A DNA stretch of 64,000 nucleotides from CAZLBC01 sp964557575 (GTDB lineage: Bacteria; Planctomycetota; Phycisphaerae; SM23-33), in assembly GCA_964557575.1 (NCBI GenBank), contig CAZLBC010000018.1, forward strand, positions 1 to 64,000, in the 5' to 3' direction. Under the pieces are notes generated by a model. It made no database searches and was not told the origin of the DNA. It saw nothing but the letters and a program-made list of their open reading frames with translations. Numbering within the stretch: position 1 is the first letter of the stretch; each line of letters begins with the position of its first letter. The position numbers and the translations under genes are program-made. Of this stretch, positions 36,923 to 45,270 are shown piece by piece.

Positions 36923-38305
36923 TTATACATTTACCGCAGCGTTCCGCAGGGCGGGAAACAAATTTTCGAGTTTCATCGCCCGCGAACCTTTTATCAGCAT
37001 CATGTCGTTCGCGCAGATATGATCCGCTATGCCCCGGCACGCTTCTTCGGTATCGGCAAACGCGGTCGCCTTGATTCCCCGTTCGGCCGCCTTGCCGGCA
37101 ACCACGGCCCCCAGTTCGCCGATGCCCACCACGAGATCAAATCCTCGCGAAGCCAGCAGCGTGCCGATTTCCTCGTGAAACATCCCGGACTGCTCTCCCA
37201 GCTCAAGCATATCACCGATGATCGCCACCAGGCGTCCGGAAGCAGCTTCGGAGACAACTTCGATAGCCGCGCGCAGACTCGACGGATTGGCGTTATAGGT
37301 ATCGTTTACGACCGTGACGGATCCCATTTCCACCAGTTCCATGCGCATGGGCGGCAGGGTATAGTCGGCGAGGGCCGCGGCCGCCTCCTCCTGGGAAAAA
37401 CCGAATCGCGCGGATACGGCAATGGCGGCAATGGCGTTCAGCGCGTTGTGCCTGCCCGGGACAGCGAGTCGCACACGCAGGTGGTCGTTGATCTGGAAAC
37501 GCTGACCCCAGCCCTCCCGGCGGTAATCCGTCAGTCGAAGATCGGCCTCCGATGAAACCCCGAATCGTATCAACCGCGCCTCGCACCCCTTCAGTACCCG
37601 GTTGAATTCCGGGTTATCCGCGTAGACGATGCCGGTTTTTTCATTATCGAGCCATCCGAGCAGGGCACCTTTTTCCGCCGCAATGTGTTCTACCGATCCC
37701 AGACCCTCGATATGCGCCGCGGAAATGCTGGTCACCACGCCGATATCCGGACGAATCGTGCGGGCCAGTTTGCCGACCTCGCCGGAGCTGTTCGTACCGA
37801 CTTCGCAAATAATGTAATCGCCGCCTCCCTCTGCCGAAAGGAGCGTCATGGGTACGCCGATTTCGTTGTTATAACTGGAGGGACTTGCAATGCCGGTGAA
37901 CTTCGTTGAAAGAATATGATCGATCATGTTCTTGACCGTCGTCTTGCCGTTTGATCCCGTAACGGCAACCACGGTCGACGGCAGCAGCGAACGGTAATAT
38001 CCTCCGAGGGCAAGGAGTGCTTCCCGCGTATCCTGCACGCGGAGAACGCCGACCGGGAACCGGCTGACCAGTTCGTCCGACAGGTCGTGCCGGGCATTGA
38101 CGACGGCGGCGATGCACCCCTTCTCAATCGCTTCGGCCAGGTAGTCATGGCCGTCGTGATTGTTCCCGCGAACGGCGATAAAAAGATCTTCCGGGGACGC
38201 GGTGCGCGAATCGATTGAGACACCGCGGACAGGAGCGTGCTCGCTCCTGTTCAGCCACCGGCCGCGAATGGCCTGGCGAATCTCGTCTCCCGTCAATGCC
38301 TTCAT
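36923..38305 (-). CDS. murF: UDP-MurNAc-tripeptide--D-Ala-D-Ala ligase
   Basis: About 460 aa. The start at 38305 forms an ATGA overlap with the murE stop, and gives the standard MurF N-terminus (MKALTGDEI). Motifs: GVSIDSRTASPEDLFIAVRG, ATP loop VTGSNGKTTVKNMI, NNEIGVPMTLL, GTNSSGEV, VVNDTYNANPSSLRAAI and GDMLELGE. It adds D-Ala-D-Ala to UDP-MurNAc-tripeptide, the last cytoplasmic step. Confidence 0.96.
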   Translation of the reverse strand: MKALTGDEIRQAIRGRWLNRSEHAPVRGVSIDSRTASPEDLFIAVRGNNHDGHDYLAEAIEKGCIAAVVNARHDLSDELVSRFPVGVLRVQDTREALLALGGYYRSLLPSTVVAVTGSNGKTTVKNMIDHILSTKFTGIASPSSYNNEIGVPMTLLSAEGGGDYIICEVGTNSSGEVGKLARTIRPDIGVVTSISAAHIEGLGSVEHIAAEKGALLGWLDNEKTGIVYADNPEFNRVLKGCEARLIRFGVSSEADLRLTDYRREGWGQRFQINDHLRVRLAVPGRHNALNAIAAIAVSARFGFSQEEAAAALADYTLPPMRMELVEMGSVTVVNDTYNANPSSLRAAIEVVSEAASGRLVAIIGDMLELGEQSGMFHEEIGTLLASRGFDLVVGIGELGAVVAGKAAERGIKATAFADTEEACRGIADHICANDMMLIKGSRAMKLENLFPALRNAAVNV

Positions 38306-39768
38306 GTCGCATCCTTCCGATCCGCAATCGCCCCGGCGGCTTCCTCGACATCGCTGAAATACACGCGTGTATCGCCGATGATCTGTTCTGTTTCGTGCCC
38401 TTTTCCCGCTATCAAGACACAATCAGACGCTTCGGCGATATCGACCGCGGTTCTAATCGCTTCCCGGCGATCGGGCCTGACCATTACGGTATCACTCCCC
38501 CGGTTATTCAAACCGGCCAGTATCTCCTCGATAATTGAGTCGGGATCCTCGCCCCGCGGGTTATCGGTGGTGATGATAACAACATCGGCGAGATCCTCGG
38601 CCACGGCCGCCATGCGCGGCCTCTTGCTTCTGTCCCGGTCGCCGCCGCAACCGAACACCACGATGATGCGCCCCTCGATAATAGGCCGTATCGCACCGAT
38701 GGTATTTGCCAGCGCGTCGTCGGTGTGGGCGTAATCGACATACACGCGAAAGCCCATGTCGGTCTCCACCTTCTCCAACCGGCCGACAACGGGAGGAATA
38801 GATTCGAGCCTGGCGGCGGCTTCCTCGACCGGAATCCCGAGGCTTTCGCAGGCACTGACGGCGGCAAGGCAATTGTACACGTTGTGACGGCCGATAAGAG
38901 GGGTCCGCACCTTTGTCATATGACCGCCGCTGATGAGGGAAAACACCGTGCCGTCTCCGTCTATGTGTTCTATCCTGCCCTGCATGTCGGCCGCCGGACT
39001 CAGGCCGAACCAGCGTTGCTGCGCGTTCGTCGCAGCCGCTATCTCGCCGGCGACCCGATCATCCCTGTTCAGGACCGCGGTTGCATCGGGACGGAGAGAC
39101 CGGAACAGCCGCGTTTTCATTTCGAGATAGGTTTCCATGTCGCCGTGATAGTCCAGATGATCACCGGCGATGTTTGTAAAAACCCCGACATCAAAATCCA
39201 GGCCGGCAGTGCGAAACTGAGCAAGGCCGTGACTCGATACCTCCATGACCAGGTGCGTCGCACCATGTTGCACCATCGCGCTGCACATCCCGGCTATGGC
39301 CGGTCCGTCCGGGGTGGTCATGGTGGACTGGCTGGTGCCGCGCCCCGTATCGTATTCAACCGTCCCGAGCATACCGGGGGTATGGCCGGAACCGGCCAGG
39401 ATTGAGCGAATGATATAGACAACCGTCGTTTTACCGTTGGTTCCCGTCACCCCGACCGTTTTCAATTTTCTGGACGGCCACCCATGCAGGGCGTGGGCGA
39501 GCAGGCCGAGCGATCTGCGGGCATTTTCGACGACGGCGTACGGAATGCCCGCCGGCACAGCCGCGGGATCCTCGCAGACGACGGCACCCACACGTGACCC
39601 GAGAGCAGACAGGTAATCATGACCGTCGGCGGAATCTCCCCTGACGGCGACAAAACAGCTTTTCGGGCCGGACCGACGGCTGTCGGCACACACGTCCTCT
39701 ATTTCAGCATCCCCATGTCGGATCTGCGCTTCAACACCTGCTTCCGACAAAAGATTTGTAAAATACAT
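38302..39768 (-). CDS. murE: UDP-MurNAc-L-Ala-D-Glu--meso-DAP ligase
   Basis: 488 aa. Motifs: VCADSRRSGPKSCFVAVRG, ATP loop VGVTGTNGKTTVVYII, TTPDGPAIA, VMEVSSHGLAQ, FTNIAGDHLDYHG, and the specificity motif DNPRGEDP, which in known MurE enzymes selects meso-diaminopimelate rather than lysine. The organism therefore most likely has DAP-type peptidoglycan. It is coupled to murF by ATGA. The 351 bp upstream separate it from the PBP gene. Confidence 0.96.
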   Translation of the reverse strand: MYFTNLLSEAGVEAQIRHGDAEIEDVCADSRRSGPKSCFVAVRGDSADGHDYLSALGSRVGAVVCEDPAAVPAGIPYAVVENARRSLGLLAHALHGWPSRKLKTVGVTGTNGKTTVVYIIRSILAGSGHTPGMLGTVEYDTGRGTSQSTMTTPDGPAIAGMCSAMVQHGATHLVMEVSSHGLAQFRTAGLDFDVGVFTNIAGDHLDYHGDMETYLEMKTRLFRSLRPDATAVLNRDDRVAGEIAAATNAQQRWFGLSPAADMQGRIEHIDGDGTVFSLISGGHMTKVRTPLIGRHNVYNCLAAVSACESLGIPVEEAAARLESIPPVVGRLEKVETDMGFRVYVDYAHTDDALANTIGAIRPIIEGRIIVVFGCGGDRDRSKRPRMAAVAEDLADVVIITTDNPRGEDPDSIIEEILAGLNNRGSDTVMVRPDRREAIRTAVDIAEASDCVLIAGKGHETEQIIGDTRVYFSDVEEAAGAIADRKDAT

Positions 39769-40119
39769 ACCGGTTGTTCACTTCTATCGCCATAGGTCTG
39801 AAAGGGTTATACGCGTGACACGGCATCGCGCCACCATGGTGCCGCGGTGCGCCCCGGCCGCCACCGGTTGTCGACCGGGCGGCGGAGTGACCGTACACAG
39901 GGAAAACCAACAACCACATGAAACTTTATTCGTTAATACGCCCCGTGGGCGTCTTGCTTTCGTCGCCCGGGATCGAAACACCCCAAGTGCATCGAGAGCC
40001 CGGGCCAACGCTGGGAATCGGAAACGGTCAACCGCGGCCGAACCAAACGCACACGGTTCGGAATCATACATCAGCGGCGATTATCGCCCAGCCGTCAAAT
40101 CACCACTCCGGCGGTTATC
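39769..40119. other. Gene-free stretch between ftsI and murE
   Basis: 351 bp without a convincing coding frame on either strand: the short frames have arginine/proline-rich, family-less translations. It may hold a promoter for murE and the genes below it, but I see no convincing promoter, terminator or RNA element. Confidence 0.5.
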
Positions 40120-41877
40120 TCATCGTCCTCCCGCTGCGAGGGAAGAACGACTGTTCGGCACATCAAGATATTGCAGACTTTTTTCCAGTACGTCTTTCAC
40201 GTACGGGGCGGCTACAACACCGCCGTAATATCCTTTATTTCGGTCAGGTCGATAGATTGAGATAAGACAAATTACCCGCGTTTTTTCGACGGGTGCCCCG
40301 CCGACGAATGTGCCGGCGTACGCCCCGTCGAGGTATCCCCCCCTGCCGGCCACCTGCGCGGTCCCCGTTTTTCCCCAACTGCTCCAGGAATCGAGCCGAC
40401 ATCTCTTTCCCGTCCCTCTCTGAACAACGTCGCGCAGCACCGACAGTGTCCGCCGCGCATTGGCCGGCGACAGAACTCTTCGTATCGGCCGGGGGGGTAT
40501 TTCGTAGAGGGTGTCTCCGGAGGGATCCACGATGCCGGTCACCAACCGCGGCCTCATCAGGACGCCGTTGTTGGCTATCGACGCAAAGGCCATCGCCAAC
40601 TGCAGGGCGGTTACCGAAATTTCCTGTCCGAAAGGAACACGCCTGAGACTGTATCCGTCCCAGGTGTTCAACGGTCTGACAATACCACCGCTTTCCGACG
40701 GCAGGGCAATGCCCGTTTTTCTTCCCAGTCCCCAGGCGTGAACAATAGCGTGCATCCGCCGGTTACCGAGCTTCTCCCCGATCTTGGCCATGAGAATATT
40801 GCTGGAATATACCACCCCGTCTTCCACGCTCAGGTAGGCGTACCGTTTGCCGTGATCCGATATTCTGCCCCCCCGGTGGGCATGATAGACGCCGTTTTCG
40901 CAATACATCTTGGTACCGTAATTCACCACACCTTCCTCGACCGCGGCGGCAGCGAGGACCGGCTTCAGGACACTCCCGGGCTCGTAGGGAAAACTGACGG
41001 CCCGGTTCGCCATATGCTCGACGGGCGTCCGGTTGTAACGGTTGGGGTCGAATGTCGGGCAGGATGTCATGGCCAGGATATCCCCGGTGCCGGGATCGAC
41101 CACCACGCCCGTTCCCCATGCCGCGTCGAACTTCTCCACGGACGTCCGTACGGCATCCTGCAGGTGCTGCTGTATGTTCACGTCGATCGTGAGATAGACC
41201 GCCCTGCCGTCGGCAGGGTCGACGGAATCGGCGATGTGCCTGCTCAGGGGCTTGCGGAATGCGTCGCCGCAAAACACCTGCCGTCCCTCCGCAGACCGTA
41301 TGGCCCGGTGCAGCGCCTGCTCGAGCCCCGAAACCGGCATGTTGTCCCACCGCCGTGCGCCGATGACCGTTCCCGCCAGGTTACCGCAGGGATATTCGCG
41401 CCGCCACTCGTACTTGATGCCGACCGCCCGGTCCGGCAGCGCGAGGACTGCTGCCGCCTCTTCGTCTTCGAGCTCGCGCTTGACCCACGCGAATCTTGTG
41501 CCTGAGCGCAGGGCAATCTTCGAATAGACCTCGCCGGGATTCATGCCGAGAACGTCACCCAGCCTGCACGACAGGTCGCTGACCTCGTCGGTACCCTTCA
41601 GCAGTGACGGATCGACAAAGCAACCGGGCACCTTTCGGCTGGTCGCCATCAGAACAGGACAGCGGCGCGACCGGCTGAAAATACTGCCGGGTTTTCCCGA
41701 TACCGGCTGTATTATCCTCGTTCCACCGTCGGCGGTGTCCGGCAGGGGCGATGTCCGCGATTTCCCGATCAGCCACCAGTGATAGACCGGAAAGGAAACA
41801 AGCGCCGCCATGAGCAACAGAAAGAGAAGATCGTTTTTGTCAACGATCGGCTCTTTGATGGGTTTACCCGGAAGCAT
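40120..41877 (-). CDS. ftsI: Class B penicillin-binding protein (division transpeptidase)
   Basis: About 585 aa. The start at 41877 is chosen for GGGAG 6 nt upstream; it overlaps the ftsL-like gene by 14 nt. There is one membrane helix near residues 16-37, a dimerisation domain (SGLEQALHRAI, GRAVYLTIDVNIQ) and the transpeptidase domain with all three active motifs: SVLK (302-305), SSN (358-360) and KTG in WGKTGTAQVAG. Position after rsmH and ftsL and partnership with ftsW support FtsI rather than PBP2. It crosslinks septal peptidoglycan outside the membrane. Confidence 0.92.
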   Translation of the reverse strand: MLPGKPIKEPIVDKNDLLFLLLMAALVSFPVYHWWLIGKSRTSPLPDTADGGTRIIQPVSGKPGSIFSRSRRCPVLMATSRKVPGCFVDPSLLKGTDEVSDLSCRLGDVLGMNPGEVYSKIALRSGTRFAWVKRELEDEEAAAVLALPDRAVGIKYEWRREYPCGNLAGTVIGARRWDNMPVSGLEQALHRAIRSAEGRQVFCGDAFRKPLSRHIADSVDPADGRAVYLTIDVNIQQHLQDAVRTSVEKFDAAWGTGVVVDPGTGDILAMTSCPTFDPNRYNRTPVEHMANRAVSFPYEPGSVLKPVLAAAAVEEGVVNYGTKMYCENGVYHAHRGGRISDHGKRYAYLSVEDGVVYSSNILMAKIGEKLGNRRMHAIVHAWGLGRKTGIALPSESGGIVRPLNTWDGYSLRRVPFGQEISVTALQLAMAFASIANNGVLMRPRLVTGIVDPSGDTLYEIPPRPIRRVLSPANARRTLSVLRDVVQRGTGKRCRLDSWSSWGKTGTAQVAGRGGYLDGAYAGTFVGGAPVEKTRVICLISIYRPDRNKGYYGGVVAAPYVKDVLEKSLQYLDVPNSRSSLAAGGR

Positions 41878-42145
41878 CGCTTCTCCCCGGCGTCTCGTCG
41901 TCTTCAACCCGCGAAGGAAAATTCATTTCTATGGCTTTTCTGTGCATATTCCTGCGTACGGCCGCGGGTGACGTTTTCCGCCCCATTTCAGCCTGGCGAT
42001 CCCACAATTGCCTTTTGATCGCCGGTTTTTCGAGCTCAATAGCATGCACCTGGTGCTTCATGTTCATTTCGCGCCTGCGGAGATGAATCGCGCAGAGGGC
42101 GATCGCGGTGATGCCTGCAATCAACAATACCATCCTGGCCGTCAT
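41864..42145 (-). CDS. FtsL-like small bitopic protein
   Basis: 93 aa. Very short cytoplasmic N-terminus, one helix (MVLLIAGITAIALCAIHL), then a heptad-like charged region (RRREMNMKHQVHAIELEKPAIKRQ, over about 40 residues) that could form a short coiled coil. This topology and the place between rsmH/LysM and ftsI are those of FtsL, which links FtsQ and FtsI/FtsW. Sequence conservation of FtsL is always poor, so the call is by position and layout. Confidence 0.65.
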   Translation of the reverse strand: MTARMVLLIAGITAIALCAIHLRRREMNMKHQVHAIELEKPAIKRQLWDRQAEMGRKTSPAAVRRNMHRKAIEMNFPSRVEDDETPGRSDASG

Positions 42146-42179
42146 GTCAACCTCGGGCGAATCGATAAACCGGTCCCGG

Positions 42180-43103
42180 TTATCCCGGAATGTTCAGCTT
42201 CATGCCCACCATCAGTTCATTCTTGTCGTCGAGACGATCCCTGTTTGCCCGGAACAGCCTTTCGACCGTCTCTGAATTGCCGTCACCGAGCATCTTCCTG
42301 GCGATCCTGGTGAGGTTATCTCCTTTTTTGACGATATAGACTCTCCGCCGGTGCCCGCCGCCGCTCCGTGCGGTTACCCGTCTTCTCAACTCATCCAGCG
42401 AGACCTCGACGCTCTTCGTGCCGGGGCCGCCGCTCTCCGCGCGGGAAAAATCGGGCACGCCGTCTTCGCGGTACTTTCGCTGCTCCGCTTTCGGTTCTTC
42501 CGCCCGCACGGCCGAGGGACGCGGAATCCTCAGTCTCATGCCGACGGGCAGACCGGACGGATCGGGTATCCGCTCCCCGTTCGCCGTGCGAATATTCCTG
42601 AACAGCGCCCCGTGTTCCCGGCCGTAGATTTTCCGGGCGATCGATATCAGCGTATCCCCCTTCTCTACGCTGTAATACACGTATTCCGGTCGCTGCGGTC
42701 TCGGCTGCTCCGGTACCGCCCGGCGGGGGGAAACGACGGGGGTGGGCGTGTCATCCTCGACGGGTTCCAGCGGGATCAGTTCGACCGCTCCGCCACCGCC
42801 GTTTTCGGGAAACCGCTTCATTTCAGATCGCACCGCGTATCCGTCACCCGTCTGCTCACCGGCCACGGCGCCCATAAATACGGTGTCGTTTTCCTGCCCT
42901 GCCGGACCGGGCGCTTCCGGTTTCAGCGTGATGAACTCCGATCCCTTCCGGTAAATGGTTCCCCTTTCCAGATGAACGCCTCCCGCGTCACCGGTACTGT
43001 CGTTCTCCCCGTCGGGTTTGAGCCCGCCCAGAAACCATCCAAAGGCGATAATAAATATCAACCCCAACAACAGACCGACCCGTGCTCTTCTGTGTTGCGT
43101 CAT
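42180..43103 (-). CDS. Bitopic protein with two LysM domains
   Basis: 307 aa. One membrane helix near the N-terminus (VGLLLGLIFIIAFGWFLGGL) is followed by a long proline-rich spacer. Two LysM domains follow: residues about 140-195 (YYSVEKGDTLISIARKIYG ... GLPVGMRLRIP) and the C-terminal 50 (VYIVKKGDNLTRIARKMLGD ... ELMVGMKLNIPG). LysM binds the glycan strand of peptidoglycan. Being encoded between rsmH and ftsL, it is probably a wall-binding divisome accessory. Confidence 0.85.
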   Translation of the reverse strand: MTQHRRARVGLLLGLIFIIAFGWFLGGLKPDGENDSTGDAGGVHLERGTIYRKGSEFITLKPEAPGPAGQENDTVFMGAVAGEQTGDGYAVRSEMKRFPENGGGGAVELIPLEPVEDDTPTPVVSPRRAVPEQPRPQRPEYVYYSVEKGDTLISIARKIYGREHGALFRNIRTANGERIPDPSGLPVGMRLRIPRPSAVRAEEPKAEQRKYREDGVPDFSRAESGGPGTKSVEVSLDELRRRVTARSGGGHRRRVYIVKKGDNLTRIARKMLGDGNSETVERLFRANRDRLDDKNELMVGMKLNIPG

Positions 43104-43127
43104 CGTTCAATCTCCATTCAGATACAT

Positions 43128-44045
43128 TCAGCCGATCTCGACCGCCCTGAGCTTGGCGGAGCGGCTGCGCGGATTCGAACTTGCTTCCTGGTCGCCGGCC
43201 GTAACCGGCTTCTTAGTTAATATTTGTGCATCATTTGTTTCGACGAGCCGTTTGAAACTTCTCTTGACCAACCGATCCTCGAGCGAATGAAAACTTATTA
43301 TCGCTCCCCGTCCTCCCCCCCCGATCAACCGGGGCAGCGCTTCCAGCAGACCCCGGAGATTGTCGAGTTCGCCGTTGACCGCGATGCGCAGCGCCTGGAA
43401 GGTCCTCGTGGCGGGATGAATCCTGTTCCGGCCACGGCGAACCGCGGCGGGAAGGGCCGAAAAAATGATTTCGGCCAGCCGGTGCGTCCTGTCGATATAG
43501 TCGTTTTTTCGCGCCGCTGCTATCGCGGCGGCAATGCGCCTGCTGAAGCGCTCTTCGCCGTACTCGTAAATCAGATCGGCCAGTTGTTCCCGGCCGTACG
43601 TATTGACGATATCGGCCGCCGTCTTCTTCTGACCGCGATCGAACCGCATGTCGAGGGGACCGTCGAGTTCCTTCCTGAAACTCAGGCCGTAGGCGGGATC
43701 CTCCATCTGGTTTGAGCTGAAACCGAGATCGGCTATCAGGACGTCGACCCGTTCCAGTTCCGCCTGCGCCAAAACCGCGGTAGCCCGGGAAAAGTTGGCG
43801 TGAAAAAAACGAACCTGACCCCCGAAGGGAGCCAGGTTCTTCCGAGAAAAAATCACATTATTCTTGTCGGCATCCATGCCGATCAGGCAGGTATCCGTCC
43901 CCGCCTTTTCAAGCAAAACCCGGGCGTGTCCGCCCAGACCAAGCGTGCAATCCATAATTGTCTTCGGCGGTCTCCGGCCCGCCGGGCACAATAACCCGAG
44001 AACCTCGTTCACCAGGACCGGTGCATGAAAGGGATCGGTTTCCAT
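43128..44045 (-). CDS. rsmH: 16S rRNA (cytosine1402-N4)-methyltransferase
   Basis: 305 aa. RsmH/MraW motifs: HAPVLVNEVLGLL at the N-terminus, MDCTLGLGGHARVLLE (SAM motif I), LIADLGFSSNQMEDPAYGLSFR, PLDMRFD, RFSRRIAAAI, RTFQALRIAVNGEL and IISFHSLEDRLVKR. It methylates C1402 of 16S rRNA at N4. It is the standard second gene of dcw clusters after mraZ, here separated by one small gene. Confidence 0.96.
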   Translation of the reverse strand: METDPFHAPVLVNEVLGLLCPAGRRPPKTIMDCTLGLGGHARVLLEKAGTDTCLIGMDADKNNVIFSRKNLAPFGGQVRFFHANFSRATAVLAQAELERVDVLIADLGFSSNQMEDPAYGLSFRKELDGPLDMRFDRGQKKTAADIVNTYGREQLADLIYEYGEERFSRRIAAAIAAARKNDYIDRTHRLAEIIFSALPAAVRRGRNRIHPATRTFQALRIAVNGELDNLRGLLEALPRLIGGGGRGAIISFHSLEDRLVKRSFKRLVETNDAQILTKKPVTAGDQEASSNPRSRSAKLRAVEIG

Positions 44046-44064
44046 GTGGAACCTCCCCTCCCTT

Positions 44065-44343
44065 TCAAGTCACGGCGCCGGTCTCCAAGGCTTTCAACAC
44101 ATACTCTGAAACGTCAACCCGGAGACGCCCACCGCCGGAAGTTCGAACCCGCGCCGCTCTTCGAGTCAATTCTCGCAGGCGCTGCCTGTGTTCATCCTTC
44201 AGTTCGGATGGATTCGCCAGCAGCCGACGCAGTGTTCCGAAATCAGTCGGCGATCTTCCCTGACCGTCGTCCGATTCCTTTCTGCTTCCGCCGGTGAACG
44301 TCAGCAATCCGTTTCCGGGCAGAGTTGAAGATCCTTCTTTCAT
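44065..44343 (-). CDS. Small hypothetical protein between mraZ and rsmH
   Basis: About 92 aa. The start at 44343 has GAAGG about 10 nt upstream. The N-terminal third is Gly/Ser-rich and probably disordered; the rest is helical and charged (LRRLLANPSELKDEHRQRLREL, then RLRVDVSEYVLKALETG). It sits in a tight polycistron, 19 nt before rsmH, which supports a real gene. No family is recognised. Confidence 0.6.
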   Translation of the reverse strand: MKEGSSTLPGNGLLTFTGGSRKESDDGQGRSPTDFGTLRRLLANPSELKDEHRQRLRELTRRAARVRTSGGGRLRVDVSEYVLKALETGAVT

Positions 44344-44418
44344 TCGTAAACAACCTTCCATGGTCCGTGTATCCGGTAACTGTTATTTCAGCGATGCCCG
44401 TCCTTCACCCGCGGCGGG

Positions 44419-44895
44419 TTATGTGGCCTCCGTGCCACGCTCGGCCTCCAGTGCCTCCGCCGCCTCGTATAATGCATCACTGTAATGGGGCATATTCTGC
44501 GTTACGTAGTCTTCCCACTCATCCCGCGGCCAGATCTCGATATGATCCTGTTCGCCGATAAGAGTTACCTGTTCGACGTTTTCCAGACCGGCGCGATGCA
44601 CCGACCGCTCCGGCAGTATGATCCTGCCCTGCCCGTCCGGTCTGACAAGCCTGGCCATGGCGAAAAAGAGGCTCAACTTCCGGTTTTTCTGACTCGGCAG
44701 AATTGACCGTTTCATACTCTGGGCAAGTCTGCGATAGTACCTGTCGGGGTACAGCCAGAGGTGGCCTTCCGGTCCGAGAACGAGATAAAACTGGTCACCG
44801 TCATCCTCGAAGATCTCCTCCCTCAGCGCGGAACTGATGGCGAGCCTCCTTTTGGCTCCGATCCTCGACTCGTGTTCTCCGGTAAAAAACGGCAT
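44419..44895 (-). CDS. mraZ: Transcriptional regulator MraZ
   Basis: 158 aa. It contains two SpoVT/AbrB-type swapped-hairpin halves: residues 1-50 (FTGEHESRIGAKRRLAISSALREEI, then LWLYP) and 75-125 (ARLVRPDGQGRIILPERSVHRAGL, IEIWPRDEWEDY). MraZ is the first gene of the dcw cluster and binds its own promoter region in characterised bacteria. The C-terminal 30 residues are an acidic extension. Confidence 0.95.
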   Translation of the reverse strand: MPFFTGEHESRIGAKRRLAISSALREEIFEDDGDQFYLVLGPEGHLWLYPDRYYRRLAQSMKRSILPSQKNRKLSLFFAMARLVRPDGQGRIILPERSVHRAGLENVEQVTLIGEQDHIEIWPRDEWEDYVTQNMPHYSDALYEAAEALEAERGTEAT

Positions 44896-45270
44896 TGTCA
44901 GCTCATTTCCACCATAGTATGGGACTAACAGGAAAAATACACCATTTTTAGGGAATCGGCAAGAATAAAAAAAAGAGATTAGCCTTTTTTCTCTTTTCCT
45001 GTCCGAATGTACGTGAACTCATGGTACCTGGGCCCATCGAAACAGATTGTCAAAAAACGGGTAGTCCGGCTATTCCGAACCTGTATCATTATCGGACACA
45101 TGTCATCCGGCACATTAGCGTTTGGATGGAAATATCCCCTCTCGAATATTATCACGATGCCTTTTCCCGTAAACGTGGACAATGATCCGTGAATATAATA
45201 GAGTAATATCGCAACCGGTGCAGTACCGCGCGCATCGCCGCCGCCGGTTGTACACGATCCGGAGAATTTA
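44896..45270. other. Divergent intergenic region between mraZ and the sigma-54 activator
   Basis: 375 bp, relatively AT-rich near mraZ. It should hold promoters for both directions. The candidate mraZ promoter is listed separately. A 61-codon frame at 45007-45192 has no ribosome site and no family-like sequence, so I do not call it. Confidence 0.6.
44934..44962 (-). promoter_or_regulatory. Candidate promoter of mraZ and the dcw cluster
   Basis: On the minus strand TTGCCG (44962-44957) and TATTTT (44939-44934) are separated by 17 bp, with the mraZ ATG about 40 bp downstream. The spacing is ideal for a sigma-70-type promoter. I could not identify clear MraZ-box repeats. Confidence 0.4.

Noticed and set aside
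39784..40071. 95-codon minus frame between ftsI and murE
   Set aside because: Arginine/proline-rich, no ribosome site, no resemblance to any dcw protein.
45007..45192. 61-codon plus frame in the mraZ/activator intergenic region
   Set aside because: No ribosome site, no family-like sequence, and the region must hold promoters.
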